Source: JBDNJM01 sp041687755
GTDB taxonomy: Bacteria > Planctomycetota > UBA1135 > GCA-002686595
DNA: 64,000 bases
Assembly (NCBI GenBank): GCA_041687755.1
Contig: JBDNJM010000034.1
Span: 103,425 to 167,424 of the forward strand
Reading direction: 5' to 3'
Positions 35,391 to 44,037 of the stretch are shown piece by piece. Both the position numbers and the translations under genes were made by a program. Below the pieces are notes generated by a model. The model made no database searches and was not told where the DNA came from. It saw only the letters and a list, made by a program, of their open reading frames with translations. Position 1 is the stretch's first letter. Every line of letters starts with the position of its first letter.

Positions 35391-35804
35391 TTAGCGGTCT
35401 TGGGTGGTGGGCCGAGTCAGTGCGATCGCGTCGATCTCGACGCGCGCGCCCTTCGGCAGTTGGTGCACGGCCACGCAGGCGCGGCTCGGGGGCGTGTCGC
35501 CCTTGAAGTACTCGGCGTAGACCTCGTTGACGGCGGCGAAGTCCGCCATGTCGATCAGGAACACCGTGCAGCGCACGACCTTGTCGAAGCTCGAGTCGCC
35601 CGCGGCCAGCACGGCGCCGAGGTTGTCGAGGCAGCGGCGCGCTTCTTCAGCGGCGGTGCCGGAGTGGAACTCGCCGGTCTCCGCGTCGAGGGCCACCTGG
35701 CCCGAGCAGAAGAGCGTGTTGCCGGCGCGGATGGCCTGGCTGTAGGGACCGATCGCGGCGGGCGCCTTGGCGGTCGCGATGGCGGTGCGTTGTTGACGGC
35801 TCAT
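35391..35804 (-). CDS. ridA: RidA family enamine/imine deaminase
   Basis: The product has 137 residues. It hydrolyses reactive enamines and imines such as 2-aminoacrylate. Family marks are IGPYSQAI, FCSGQVALD, VVRCTVFLIDM and PPSRACVAVHQLPKGARVEIDAIA, including the Arg and Glu of the active site. It lies just upstream of ychF on the same strand (33 bases between). Confidence 0.95.
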   Translation of the reverse strand: MSRQQRTAIATAKAPAAIGPYSQAIRAGNTLFCSGQVALDAETGEFHSGTAAEEARRCLDNLGAVLAAGDSSFDKVVRCTVFLIDMADFAAVNEVYAEYFKGDTPPSRACVAVHQLPKGARVEIDAIALTRPTTQDR

Positions 35805-35921
35805 GGTCGTGTGGGAATGGAGTCGGTTCGGACGGTCGTCAGGGTAGTGTGCGGCGCGCGCGTCGGGCGCGGGCCGCTGGAAGTGTGGGCTAGCAGGGCC
35901 TCGGCGCGATCAGCTCAGCCG

Positions 35922-36009
35922 CAGCTTGGCGCGCTCAGTCTTTGTGCAGCTTGGCGCGCTCAGTCTTTATGCAGCTTGACGCGCTCAGTCTTTATGCAGC
36001 TTGACGCGC
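35922..36009 (-). repeat. 25-bp tandem repeat carrying the coaD stop codon
   Basis: Three full 25-bp units (35922-35946, 35947-35971, 35972-35996) and the start of a fourth differ at only one or two positions. Each unit contains the last codons and TGA of coaD on the minus strand (stops at 35985-35987, 35960-35962 and 35935-35937). As 25 is not a multiple of three, the extra stops lie in other frames. Confidence 0.85.
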
Positions 36010-36506
36010 AGGGCCTCGGCGACCGGCGCGGGCACCATGGCGGAGGCATCGCCGCCCATGCTGGCGACCTCGCGCACGATGCCGCTGGTGATGTGGGCCA
36101 GGCCGGGATCGGGCACGAGCAGGACCGTGTCCACGCTCGGCAGCAGCGTGCGGTTGTTGCGCGCGAGGGTGACCTCGTAGTCGAAGTCGGTGCCTGAGCG
36201 CACGCCGCGCACGATCACGCTGCAGCCAAGCTGGCGGCAGCCGTCGATCGTGAGGCCTTCGAGCTGCTCGATGCGCACGCCCGGGACGCCGACGGTGCAG
36301 GCTTCCAGCAGCGCGCGGCGCTCCTCGACGCTGAACATGAAGCGCTTCGTCGGATGCTGGGCGAGGGCCACGGTCACCGAGTCGAACAGGCGCGCGGCGC
36401 GCTCGATTAGGGCGATGTGCCCCAGCGTCGGCGGATCGAAGGTGCCGGGGAACAGCGCGTGGCGTCCGGCGCCTCGGCTGTCGTTCTCAGAGTCTTGGCT
36501 GGCCAT
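35985..36506 (-). CDS. coaD: Phosphopantetheine adenylyltransferase
   Basis: The product has 173 residues. It makes dephospho-CoA from phosphopantetheine and ATP. The nucleotidyltransferase signature is FPGTFDPPTLGHIALIERA. GVRSGTDFDYEVTLARNNRTL and SGIVREVASMGGD are also diagnostic. The first 14 residues are a polar extension; a shorter start is not evident. Its last codons and stop are part of a 25-bp tandem array (35922-36009). Confidence 0.95.
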   Translation of the reverse strand: MASQDSENDSRGAGRHALFPGTFDPPTLGHIALIERAARLFDSVTVALAQHPTKRFMFSVEERRALLEACTVGVPGVRIEQLEGLTIDGCRQLGCSVIVRGVRSGTDFDYEVTLARNNRTLLPSVDTVLLVPDPGLAHITSGIVREVASMGGDASAMVPAPVAEALRVKLHKD

Positions 36507-36561
36507 GGGCGGAAGAGTCTAAGCAACCGATCGCCGCAGGTCTGGTCCTAGGGCTGTGGCG

Positions 36562-39021
36562 ATGGACATGGACGATCGGAACTTCACTCAGAGCCTGCCC
36601 TGGGCCCTGGCGGCGGCGCTGGTGCTGCTGGCAGGCCAGGTGCTGGGCAGTTGCGGCCCGGGCCACCCGGATCCTGGGATCCTCGGCTGCGCGGGGCTCG
36701 TGGCCGGGCTGCTGGGGCTCGCCGCAGGCGCTCGGCCCCGGGCTGCGGGGATCGGCCTCGTTCTGGGGCTGCTGTTGCTCAGCGCGGCGCGCACGGCGGC
36801 CGCGGAGGTGGAGGTGCAGCGCCTCGAGGGACGCGGCGGCGAGGTCGAGCAAGCGGCGCGGCGCGGCTGGATCGAGGGCACTTGGGTCCCGCGCGGCCGG
36901 GCCGACAGCGGCGTCGGCCTGCTGGACCTCGGTCCCGGGCGCACGCTGCCCTGGCTGCTGCGCTGCGCAGGGGCCGCCCCCGAGCCGGGCGAGCGCGTGG
37001 CCCTGTGGGCGGACGGTGAGGCGCGCGCCTACGCCCAGGCCCGGGGCGTGCGCCCCGACGACGGCCTGCGCGGGGAATGGCGCGTGCATCCGGACGAGCT
37101 GCGCAGGCTCGGGACCTGCGCGAGCCCGCTCGGCCGGGCCTTGCGGGGTGCCCGGCGCCCGCTTGAGGACGCGCTCGGCGAGCTGCGCGCCTTCCTGCGG
37201 ACACGCCTCCAGCGCGCCGACGCGGTGGCGCAAGGACTCGGGCCCGCCCTGCTGTGGGGCGAGCGGCGGGACCTCGAGCGCGACCTCCAGGACCTGTTCA
37301 CGCGAACCGGGACACGCCACCTGCTCGCTCTCTCCGGGCTGCACGTCGGGCTGCTGGCGGTGCTGATGCTGCTGCCGGCCCGGCGCGCGCTGGCTGCGGC
37401 GCTCGCGCGAGTGCCGGGGGTCGGGCGGCGGGCAGAGGCCGCAGCAACTTGCGCCGCGCTCGCATCGCTCGGCGTGTTCGTGGCCCTCACCGGCGGCGCG
37501 GCGCCCGTCCTGCGCGCGGGCCTCGCCCTGTCGCTCGTGCTGCTCAGTGCGCACCTGCCCGCCGGCCCTGCTTCGCTGCCCGGCATCGGACGTCGGGCGC
37601 GCGCCCTGCCGCTGATCGGTCTGGCTCTGCTGTTCGAGGCCGTCGGCGACGCCCGCGCTTTCGCCGACCTCTCCGTGCAGCTCTCCTACGGCGCCACCCT
37701 TGCCATCCTGCTCGTCGCCCTGCCCGCAGCCCGCCGCCTCGCCCCGCTCGCGATGGGCCACGACGGACCCGCGCTCGAGCTCGCCTGGATGCGCGGGCGC
37801 GGCGCCGTCTTGTGGACGGTGCTGCGCCTGCGCACCGTGCGCTTCGCCGCCACCGGGCTCGGCGCCTCGGCCGCCGCCCAGCTCAGCACCCTGCCGACCT
37901 CCGTCGCAACCTTCGGCGAGTTCGCGCCCCTCGGCGGGCTGCTGACCCTCGGTGCGACGCCGCTCGTCGCCCTGCTGCTCCCGGCGCTGGCCCTCGCGGT
38001 TGCGTTGCCCTTCCCCCTGGCCGGCGCGCCGGCCCGTGGTCTCGCCGACCTCCTGCTCGCCTGGCTCAAGTTCGGCGACCGCCTCCCGGCCACGCCCTGG
38101 CTCGCGCCCGAGCGCCCCACCGCGCTGGTTGCGCTCGCCTGCGCCCTGGGGCTGCACGCGCTGCACCGCGGCTTCGGCTGGAGCGCGCGTGGCGCCCTGC
38201 TGCTCGGCGCCGCACTGCTGCTGCCCTGGCGCCCCGCGCCCACCGGCCTGACCCTGGACCTGATCGACGGCGGGCACGGCACCGCGTGCGTGCTCGAGCT
38301 CCCCGGCGGCGACCTGTGGCTGTTCGACGGCGGCACGCGCGACACCCCGGGACTGCTCAGCCGCGCGTACCGCCCGCTGCTGCGCGCGCGCGACCCTGGG
38401 CGCGTGCACCTCGTGCTCAGCCACCTCGACCGCGACCACTGGAGCGTGCTGCCGTGGCTCGGTCGGCGCCTGCACGTCGTCGAAGCCTTCGGGCAGCTGC
38501 CGCCCGAGCTCGAGCTCGCCCTAGACGCCTCCGTGCGCCGCAGCCGCGGCCCCATTGGGCCGGGCGCCACCGACCTGCTGACTCCAGAGCACCCCGTGCG
38601 CCTGCGGCTGGTGGGCGGCGGCGGCGCGAGCGACAACGAGGGCTCCACGACGCTGCTCGTGAGCTTCGCGGGCCGCGAACTGGTGCTCTCGGGCGACGCC
38701 GTCGCCGCCGGCCTGGCGCGCCTGATCGAGGATCGCCGGCTCCCCGCCGCGCCCGACCTGCTGCTGATGCCCCACCACGGCTCGTTCGGGGACGCGATCG
38801 GCAGCCTCCTCGACGGCCTCGCGCCCGCCCGGATCTGGATCGCCGCGGGCAGCAGCGCTCCGATCGAGCCGGAACTGCGCCGTCGGGGCTTGCCCTACTG
38901 GTGCACGCCCCTGGATGGCCCCCTGCGGCTGGAGCTGCGCCCCAGCGGGACCGCGATTTGGAGCGCGGGGCCAGAGCGATTGCCGGAGACTGGCGGAAAC
39001 CCGGCCCTTGCCGGATCGTAG
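36562..39021 (+). CDS. comEC: ComEC/Rec2-family DNA uptake channel protein
   Basis: The product has 819 residues from ATG 36562 (GTG 36556 and ATG 36568 are alternatives). Two to three N-terminal spans precede a soluble segment (about 85-185). The competence domain (about 220-530) begins with GTRHLLALSGLHVGLLAVLM and includes LSVQLSYGATLAILL. A metallo-beta-lactamase-like domain (about 565-790) has IDGGHGTACV, DGGTRD, SHLDRDHWSVLPWL (metal ligands) and MPHHGS. All parts of full-length ComEC are present, so natural uptake of DNA is plausible. It is divergent from coaD (55 bases between starts). Confidence 0.92.
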   Translation: MDMDDRNFTQSLPWALAAALVLLAGQVLGSCGPGHPDPGILGCAGLVAGLLGLAAGARPRAAGIGLVLGLLLLSAARTAAAEVEVQRLEGRGGEVEQAARRGWIEGTWVPRGRADSGVGLLDLGPGRTLPWLLRCAGAAPEPGERVALWADGEARAYAQARGVRPDDGLRGEWRVHPDELRRLGTCASPLGRALRGARRPLEDALGELRAFLRTRLQRADAVAQGLGPALLWGERRDLERDLQDLFTRTGTRHLLALSGLHVGLLAVLMLLPARRALAAALARVPGVGRRAEAAATCAALASLGVFVALTGGAAPVLRAGLALSLVLLSAHLPAGPASLPGIGRRARALPLIGLALLFEAVGDARAFADLSVQLSYGATLAILLVALPAARRLAPLAMGHDGPALELAWMRGRGAVLWTVLRLRTVRFAATGLGASAAAQLSTLPTSVATFGEFAPLGGLLTLGATPLVALLLPALALAVALPFPLAGAPARGLADLLLAWLKFGDRLPATPWLAPERPTALVALACALGLHALHRGFGWSARGALLLGAALLLPWRPAPTGLTLDLIDGGHGTACVLELPGGDLWLFDGGTRDTPGLLSRAYRPLLRARDPGRVHLVLSHLDRDHWSVLPWLGRRLHVVEAFGQLPPELELALDASVRRSRGPIGPGATDLLTPEHPVRLRLVGGGGASDNEGSTTLLVSFAGRELVLSGDAVAAGLARLIEDRRLPAAPDLLLMPHHGSFGDAIGSLLDGLAPARIWIAAGSSAPIEPELRRRGLPYWCTPLDGPLRLELRPSGTAIWSAGPERLPETGGNPALAGS

Positions 39022-39053
39022 AGCCTTATATGCAGCACCTGAGCCACCCCACG

Positions 39054-40256
39054 ATGCTTCGACGCTCGCTCCTCGGCCTCACGCTTCTCGCGGGGGGCGC
39101 GGCCGCAGCAGCGGCGCCCACTCCCCAGGGCGAGTCGGGCTCGGCCGAGAGGCCGACCGCGAAAAGCGACCAGTCCGTAACCGTGGCCGAGTTTCAGGCC
39201 CGCCTCTCAGCGCTCCCCAGGATCCAGCTCCCGCTCGGAGCCCCGATAGGATCCGGTCACGACAGGGCATCCCGCCTCAACGAGGCACGCCTTGAGCTCG
39301 CCAAGTGGGCGGTCGAGAACGGGCTGCACCACCGCGGCCTCGAACAGTTCGACCTGCTCCTCGGGGAACAACCCGGCATGCCCACGGTCCTCGCAGAGCT
39401 CTCCCGCCTGCATGACGAGGGCGTGCTGCGCATGGCGCTACCCCACTCCGGCCCCGAGGACGACGGCGATCTCAGCCCGCAGGAGTTCGAGCGCGCCGCG
39501 CTGCACATCGGTCTGCTGCCCGCCGCCGGCCGCGAGCTCGGCGCCCTGCGCCTGCGCGAGGAAGCGCGCATCGCGTTCGACGACGACGGCCTCGGCGAGC
39601 GCGCGCTCGAGCTGCTCACCGGCACGAACATCGCCAAGCGCACGGCCGGCTGCGACCTGCTGCGGCTCGGCGCGCCCGAGCAGCGCGGCCGCGCCGCGCG
39701 CGCTTTGTTGATCCACGCCCTCGCCGACCACGCCGCCGAGGTCCGCACCGCCAGCGCCGTGTGCCTCGGCGCCGACGACGACCCCGCGCTGCTCGCGCCG
39801 CTCGTGCGCGCGCTCAGCTCCGAGTCCGACGCCGTCCAGGCCCAGGCCGCCGAGGCGCTCGCCACGGCGCGCGCGGTGGACGCGGTTCCGGCCCTCGCGA
39901 GCGCCCTGCTCACGTCCACCGCCACCGCCACCGGCGTCGGCGCGCGCGGCTCGGGCCGCGGCTACGTCTTCTTCGGTCGCCAGTCCGCCTACGTCCAGGA
40001 CTTCGATGTCGAAGTCGCGACCAGCTCCGCCATCGCCGATCCGGTCATCGGGGTGCTCACGAGCGGCGTCGTGCTCGACGCCAACGTGCTGTCGGTCACC
40101 GTCGAGCGCATCCAGTACCGCCGCCGCATCGCCCGCGCGGTCGCGCGCTTGACGGGCGAGCAGGTGGGCAGCACGCCTGAGGCTTGGGCGACCTGGTGGG
40201 AGACCAGCGCCCACCGCCCCAAGCCCGAGTCAGGCCCTGTCCCGACCTCGGACTGA
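39054..40256 (+). CDS. Exported HEAT-repeat protein
   Basis: The product has 400 residues from ATG 39054, giving the signal peptide MLRRSLLGLTLLAGGAAAAAA; ATG 39030 would add eight residues. A polar region is followed by helical HEAT-like repeats (about 185-300: VRTASAVCLGADDDPALLAPLVRAL, VQAQAAEALATARAVDAVPAL). A strand-rich segment FFGRQSAYVQDFDVEVAT follows before a basic end. Function is unknown; a similar HEAT protein occurs at 32106-33404. It begins 32 bases after comEC. A hairpin (arms 40267-40276 and 40292-40301) follows the stop. Confidence 0.72.
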   Translation: MLRRSLLGLTLLAGGAAAAAAPTPQGESGSAERPTAKSDQSVTVAEFQARLSALPRIQLPLGAPIGSGHDRASRLNEARLELAKWAVENGLHHRGLEQFDLLLGEQPGMPTVLAELSRLHDEGVLRMALPHSGPEDDGDLSPQEFERAALHIGLLPAAGRELGALRLREEARIAFDDDGLGERALELLTGTNIAKRTAGCDLLRLGAPEQRGRAARALLIHALADHAAEVRTASAVCLGADDDPALLAPLVRALSSESDAVQAQAAEALATARAVDAVPALASALLTSTATATGVGARGSGRGYVFFGRQSAYVQDFDVEVATSSAIADPVIGVLTSGVVLDANVLSVTVERIQYRRRIARAVARLTGEQVGSTPEAWATWWETSAHRPKPESGPVPTSD

Positions 40257-40274
40257 GCCGCACCGGTCTGGCCT

Positions 40275-40292
40275 GGGGGAAGGATACGGTGC
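40275..40292 (+). repeat. 18-bp arm of an inverted repeat flanking the DUF3050 gene (left)
   Basis: The 18 bases gggggaaggatacggtgc recur exactly, inverted, at 41377-41394, so the two copies bracket the DUF3050 gene and a palindrome. This may be a terminal repeat of a small element or two members of a dispersed repeat family. Confidence 0.6.
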
Positions 40293-40316
40293 CAGGCCAG
40301 ATGCCTAGGGCTGCGC

Positions 40317-41102
40317 TCAGTCCGACAGCTCGGCGAGCACCGCATCCCACAGGGCATGTCGGCAGGCCAGCGCACGCGCCGCCGCCGCCCGGGCCTCGGC
40401 CGCGCGACGCTCGTCACCACCTACCAGCCGTTCGATCAGGCGCGCCGCCAGCGGCCCGTGCTGCTCGCCGTCGACCTGGATGTGGCGCTCGAGGTAACCG
40501 ACCAACAGGTCGCACTCGAGCCCGCCCTTGCTCAGCGAGCGCACCAGCGGCAGGAACATCGCCGGGATCACGTCCTCGCGCCCGTGGAAGAACACCGCGG
40601 CCGTCACGTGCGGCTCGGCCGCCGCCGCCTCGAAGGTCGCGCCCGCGAACTCGATCGCGGCAGCGGGCAGCCCGCTGCCGCGCAGGGCCTCCGACGGCTC
40701 GAGCCCGGATCGCAAGCGCTCCACCAGTCCCTCAATCGGACCCGTGTCCGCGCCGACTTGGCGCATCGCCGCGAGGTACCACTCGAAGTGCGAGCTTGCG
40801 CCGCCCGGCGCATGGTCGTCCGACTCCTCGTCCAGCACGACCTCGTTCAAGAAGCGCGCGAGCTGCGGATCCGCCGGCGGCGTCCAGGGCGAACTTGCCG
40901 GCGCAAACTTCCCCTGCAGGCGCTTCACCAGCGACATGAAGTCGAGCACGCACGCGACATGGTGCTCCATGAATACGCGCAGGCCCGCCGCGTCGCGCAC
41001 GCGCCCGTAGATCGGATGCTGCTCGACGGCTCGCTTGGCGAGTTCAAGCTCGTCCGCAGGACCTCTCACCGGCTCGGCTCGTGCGGTCGTGAATCGGCTC
41101 AT
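40317..41102 (-). CDS. DUF3050 (haem-oxygenase-like fold) family protein
   Basis: The product has 261 residues from ATG 41102. Conserved segments of DUF3050 are all present: VEQHPIYGRV, FMEHHVACVLDFMSLVKRLQ, NEVVLDEESDD, SHFEWYLAAM, FFHGREDVIPAMF and YLERHIQVDGEQHGPL. The His and Glu pattern suits a di-metal oxidase of the haem-oxygenase-like superfamily; that activity is inferred from the fold, not shown. The gene stands alone between inverted repeats. Confidence 0.85.
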   Translation of the reverse strand: MSRFTTARAEPVRGPADELELAKRAVEQHPIYGRVRDAAGLRVFMEHHVACVLDFMSLVKRLQGKFAPASSPWTPPADPQLARFLNEVVLDEESDDHAPGGASSHFEWYLAAMRQVGADTGPIEGLVERLRSGLEPSEALRGSGLPAAAIEFAGATFEAAAAEPHVTAAVFFHGREDVIPAMFLPLVRSLSKGGLECDLLVGYLERHIQVDGEQHGPLAARLIERLVGGDERRAAEARAAAARALACRHALWDAVLAELSD

Positions 41103-41299
41103 GCTGTGTCGTCTGCGGTCGGGAGGAAATCGTGTCCCACGTCCCGGGTGCCCGGAACGCGGTCGACAGGTCAGGCACACTTCGCCCGAGCGCCTTGCCC
41201 CAGGAATAGCGCCCCGAACCGGCCGCTCAAGGCCTGCTCGTCGCCCGAACCTTCGATCGGGAGTCCCCGGGCCTGATGATCTCCGGTCAAGGGACCCCA

Positions 41300-41355
41300 G
41301 AGTACGGAGCCAGACACAATGCGCAGCTCTGCGCCTTGTGTCTGGCTCCGTACTC
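41300..41355. repeat. Long near-perfect palindrome, REP-like
   Basis: A 20-bp perfect arm (gagtacggagccagacacaa at 41300-41319, paired with 41336-41355) is followed by one mismatch and a further 6-bp stem around a two-base centre. It would form a very stable hairpin on either strand. The gtgtctggctccg motif resembles extragenic palindromes I have seen in other GC-rich genomes. Confidence 0.85.
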
Positions 41356-41376
41356 CCCGCTCCGCCCGACTGAACC

Positions 41377-41394
41377 GCACCGTATCCTTCCCCC
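41377..41394 (-). repeat. 18-bp arm of an inverted repeat flanking the DUF3050 gene (right)
   Basis: This is the exact reverse complement of 40275-40292. The two arms are about 1.1 kb apart. Confidence 0.6.
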
Positions 41395-41412
41395 CGCCCG
41401 GACGCGAAGGGC

Positions 41413-42957
41413 TCAGCTCGCGCTCGGCGCGCCCAGCTTCTTCTGAACGAAGCCCTGGAAGCCTTGGACGCAGACGCGCTGCATGTAGAGCTCGAGGCCG
41501 CGCAGGCCGCCGAGTTCCTCACCGCCGCCCGCGCGACCGGGGCCGCCGTGCACGCAGCTGGGCAGCACCAGGCTCGGCGGCAGGCCCTGGCCCTGCAGGC
41601 GATCCGAGCCGATCCAGACGCGCCCGTGGAACGGCGCGACGCCCAGCGCCACGGTCTCCGTCCAGTCTCCGTCGTTCGAGTAGAGCGCACAGACCAGGCC
41701 ACCGCCGCCGCGGCGCACAAGCTCGATCGCCTCGCCGGCCTCCCCCGAGTAGGGCAGCAGGCTGGCGACCGGCGCGAACACCTCGAGCTCGTGGAACACG
41801 TCCGCGGCCCCGTCGTTCGCCCGAATCAGGGTCGGCGCGATCGTGGCGCCAGTGCCAACGCGCTCAGGTCCGCCGCACACGATGCTGCCCTGCTCGGCCA
41901 GGCGACCGATGCCCTCGACCGCGCGTTCGAATTGGGCCTCGTCGGTCAGCGCGCCGACGCGCACGCCCGACTCCGCGGGGTCGCCAACCTTCTGGCGGCC
42001 GAGTTGAGCGCTCAAGTCCTCGGCGACCTGATTGACCATCGCCTCCGGCACCAGGATGCGCCGCACGGCCGTGCACTTCTGGCCGGCCTTTTGGGTCAGG
42101 TCGGTCACCAGGTTGGCGAGGAACTGATCGTAGGCGTCCGAGTCGGACTCCACGTCCGGCGCGAGCACGTGGGCGTTGAGCGAGTCGGCCTCAACGCTGA
42201 CGCGCGCGCCGCTGTTGACGACGCCCGCGCTCGAGCGCACGACGCGCCCGGTCGTGGCCGAGCCGGTGAAAGCGACGACGTCCTGACCCTCGAGGTGATC
42301 GAGCAGGTCGCCGGGCTGGCCCGCGATGAATTGGTAGCTGCCCTCGGGCAGGATCCCGGACTCGACGATCGTCTTGGCAACCTCCCAGGCGATCAGCGAG
42401 GTCTGCGGCGCGGAGCGCTGGATCACGGGCATCCCGGCCAGAATCGCCGTTGCCATCTTCTCGCCCTGGCCCCAGGCCGGGAAGTTGAACGCGTTGATGT
42501 GCACCGCGGCGCCCTCGCGCGGCACCCACAGGTGCTGACCCCAGTAGCGCGGCGTGCGGCCGAGCTGCAGCCCGTCGCCGTCGTGCAGGTACGGCTTCTC
42601 GGGCAGCCGCTTGCCGAAGCTGGCGTACGCGGCGAGGGTGCCGGTCGCGCCGTCGAGGTCGAACTTCGCGTCGCCGCGCGTGGAGCCGCCATTTTGAATC
42701 GAGATCTCGATCAGCTCCTCGCGGCGCTCGTGGATCGCGGCGGCGAGGTCCTTCAGCAGCTTCGCCCGCTCGGGGAACGAGAGCGCGCGCAGCGCCGGGC
42801 CGCCCACGTTGCGGGCATGGGCCAGGGCCGCACCGAAGTCGAGGCCCTCGGAGCTGGTGCTGGCGATCTGGCTGCCGTCGCGCGGGTCGCGCACCGGCAG
42901 CTTCGGGTCCATGCCGCTCTGCCAGGTGCCGCACAGGTAGTTCGTGATCTCGATCAT
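41413..42957 (-). CDS. PaaZ/BoxD-type aldehyde dehydrogenase
   Basis: The product has 514 residues from ATG 42957 (MIEITNYLCGTW). It is an NAD(P)-dependent aldehyde dehydrogenase of the type that oxidises ring-cleavage CoA-semialdehydes. Marks are VHINAFNFPAWGQGEKMA, FTGSATTGR, the Glu in VEADSLNAHVL and the catalytic Cys in KAGQKCTAVRRILVP, with HGGPGRAGGGEELGGLRG near the end. The hydratase (MaoC-like) half of PaaZ is absent, as in BoxD. The substrate cannot be fixed from sequence. It is divergent from the dienoyl-CoA-reductase-like SDR gene. Confidence 0.87.
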   Translation of the reverse strand: MIEITNYLCGTWQSGMDPKLPVRDPRDGSQIASTSSEGLDFGAALAHARNVGGPALRALSFPERAKLLKDLAAAIHERREELIEISIQNGGSTRGDAKFDLDGATGTLAAYASFGKRLPEKPYLHDGDGLQLGRTPRYWGQHLWVPREGAAVHINAFNFPAWGQGEKMATAILAGMPVIQRSAPQTSLIAWEVAKTIVESGILPEGSYQFIAGQPGDLLDHLEGQDVVAFTGSATTGRVVRSSAGVVNSGARVSVEADSLNAHVLAPDVESDSDAYDQFLANLVTDLTQKAGQKCTAVRRILVPEAMVNQVAEDLSAQLGRQKVGDPAESGVRVGALTDEAQFERAVEGIGRLAEQGSIVCGGPERVGTGATIAPTLIRANDGAADVFHELEVFAPVASLLPYSGEAGEAIELVRRGGGGLVCALYSNDGDWTETVALGVAPFHGRVWIGSDRLQGQGLPPSLVLPSCVHGGPGRAGGGEELGGLRGLELYMQRVCVQGFQGFVQKKLGAPSAS

Positions 42958-43130
42958 GGTGGGGTCTGGGGAGCCGGTTCGCGTCCGAAGGGGGCCTGGG
43001 GAGAGGGGCCTGGGGGGCTCCTCGGGCCTTTCCTGCAGCAGTTTCGGGGCGGCCACGTTAGCGGATCGCGCGGCCCGCCGCGACCCGCCCCCTCCCCTCC
43101 GGGCGCCCCGCGCACTACGGTCAGTGACCC

Positions 43131-44024
43131 ATGAGCACCCCCCCCCCCGCCGACGCCCCCCAGTCCCCCGAAACTGGGCCCTCCGAAACCGGCCCGCTCG
43201 AGTCCACCCGCCACCTAGCGCCTGATCTGTTCGCCGGAAAAGTCGCCTTCGTGACCGGCGGCGGCACCGGCTTGGGGCTCGAGATCAGCCGCGGCCTCGC
43301 CAGCCTGGGCGCGACCGTCGTGATCGGCTCGCGCTCGCCGGAGCACCACACCGCCCTCGCCGAGGAGGCCGCCCAGCGCGGCTGGAAGGTGGACAGCATC
43401 GCCCTGGACGTCCGCGAGTCGGACCGCGTCAAGGCCGTCGCCGACGAGGTCGTCGAGCGCCACGGCAAGGTCGACGTCCTCGTCAACAACGCGGCCGGCA
43501 ACTTCGTCTGCCCCGCCACCAAGCTCTCCGCCCGCGGCTGGCGTGCCGTGCTCGGCATCGTGCTCGACGGCACCTTTTACTGTTCTCAGCAGTTCGGCCG
43601 CCACATGATCGAGGCCGGCTCGGGCAGCATGCTCAACGTGCTCGCGACCTACGCCTGGACCGGCATGCCCGGCGTCGTGCACTCGGCCTCCGCCAAAGCC
43701 GGCGTGATGGCGATGACGCGCACGCTCGCCGTCGAGTGGGCGCCCCACGGCCTGCGCGTCAACGCGATCGCGCCAGGCCCCTTCGAGAGCAAGGGCGCCG
43801 AGGCCAATCTGTGGCCTAACGAGGAGTTCCGCCAGCGCATCCTCGACGGCATTCCGAACGGCCGCTTCGCCTCGCCCGAGGAAGTCGCCGGCCACGCCCT
43901 GTTCCTGATGTCCGACGCCTGCGACTACGTCAACGGCGAGGTCTTCACGATGGACGCCGGCGCCTGGCTCGGCCAGGGCTGGTGGAAGCCGGGCGAGGGC
44001 GTCCCGCGCCTCAAGCGTTCCTGA
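43131..44024 (+). CDS. SDR oxidoreductase resembling 2,4-dienoyl-CoA reductase
   Basis: The product has 297 residues. After a Pro-rich extension of about 35 residues, the Rossmann fold shows VTGGGTGLGLEISRGL (cofactor), NNAAGNFVCPATKLS and ATYAWTGMPGVVHSASAKAGVMAMTRTLAVEW, then NAIAPGPF. The pattern with SASAKAG in place of the usual YxxxK matches the dienoyl-CoA reductase group, which acts on unsaturated fatty acyl-CoA. The third to sixth codons contain a C11 tract (43138-43148), so slippage would frameshift the gene at once. Confidence 0.88.
   Translation: MSTPPPADAPQSPETGPSETGPLESTRHLAPDLFAGKVAFVTGGGTGLGLEISRGLASLGATVVIGSRSPEHHTALAEEAAQRGWKVDSIALDVRESDRVKAVADEVVERHGKVDVLVNNAAGNFVCPATKLSARGWRAVLGIVLDGTFYCSQQFGRHMIEAGSGSMLNVLATYAWTGMPGVVHSASAKAGVMAMTRTLAVEWAPHGLRVNAIAPGPFESKGAEANLWPNEEFRQRILDGIPNGRFASPEEVAGHALFLMSDACDYVNGEVFTMDAGAWLGQGWWKPGEGVPRLKRS
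43138..43148 (+). repeat. C11 tract inside the start of the SDR gene
   Basis: Eleven consecutive C residues encode part of Thr3 to Ala7. A gain or loss of one C would shift the frame within seven codons of the ATG. Confidence 0.8.
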
Positions 44025-44037
44025 AGGACCCCCCACC

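Larger units (their letters stand above)
41103..41412. other. Intergenic region with palindrome and inverted repeat
   Basis: This 310-base gap upstream of the DUF3050 gene and downstream of the aldehyde dehydrogenase gene holds the long palindrome at 41300-41355 and the right arm of the 18-bp inverted repeat (41377-41394). I see no supported gene or clear promoter. Confidence 0.6.

Noticed and set aside
37254..39029. Long plus-strand frame overlapping comEC
   Set aside because: Its sequence is Arg/Ala/Pro-rich shadow coding of the GC-rich comEC gene; only the part from 39054 onward, after comEC ends, has real protein features.
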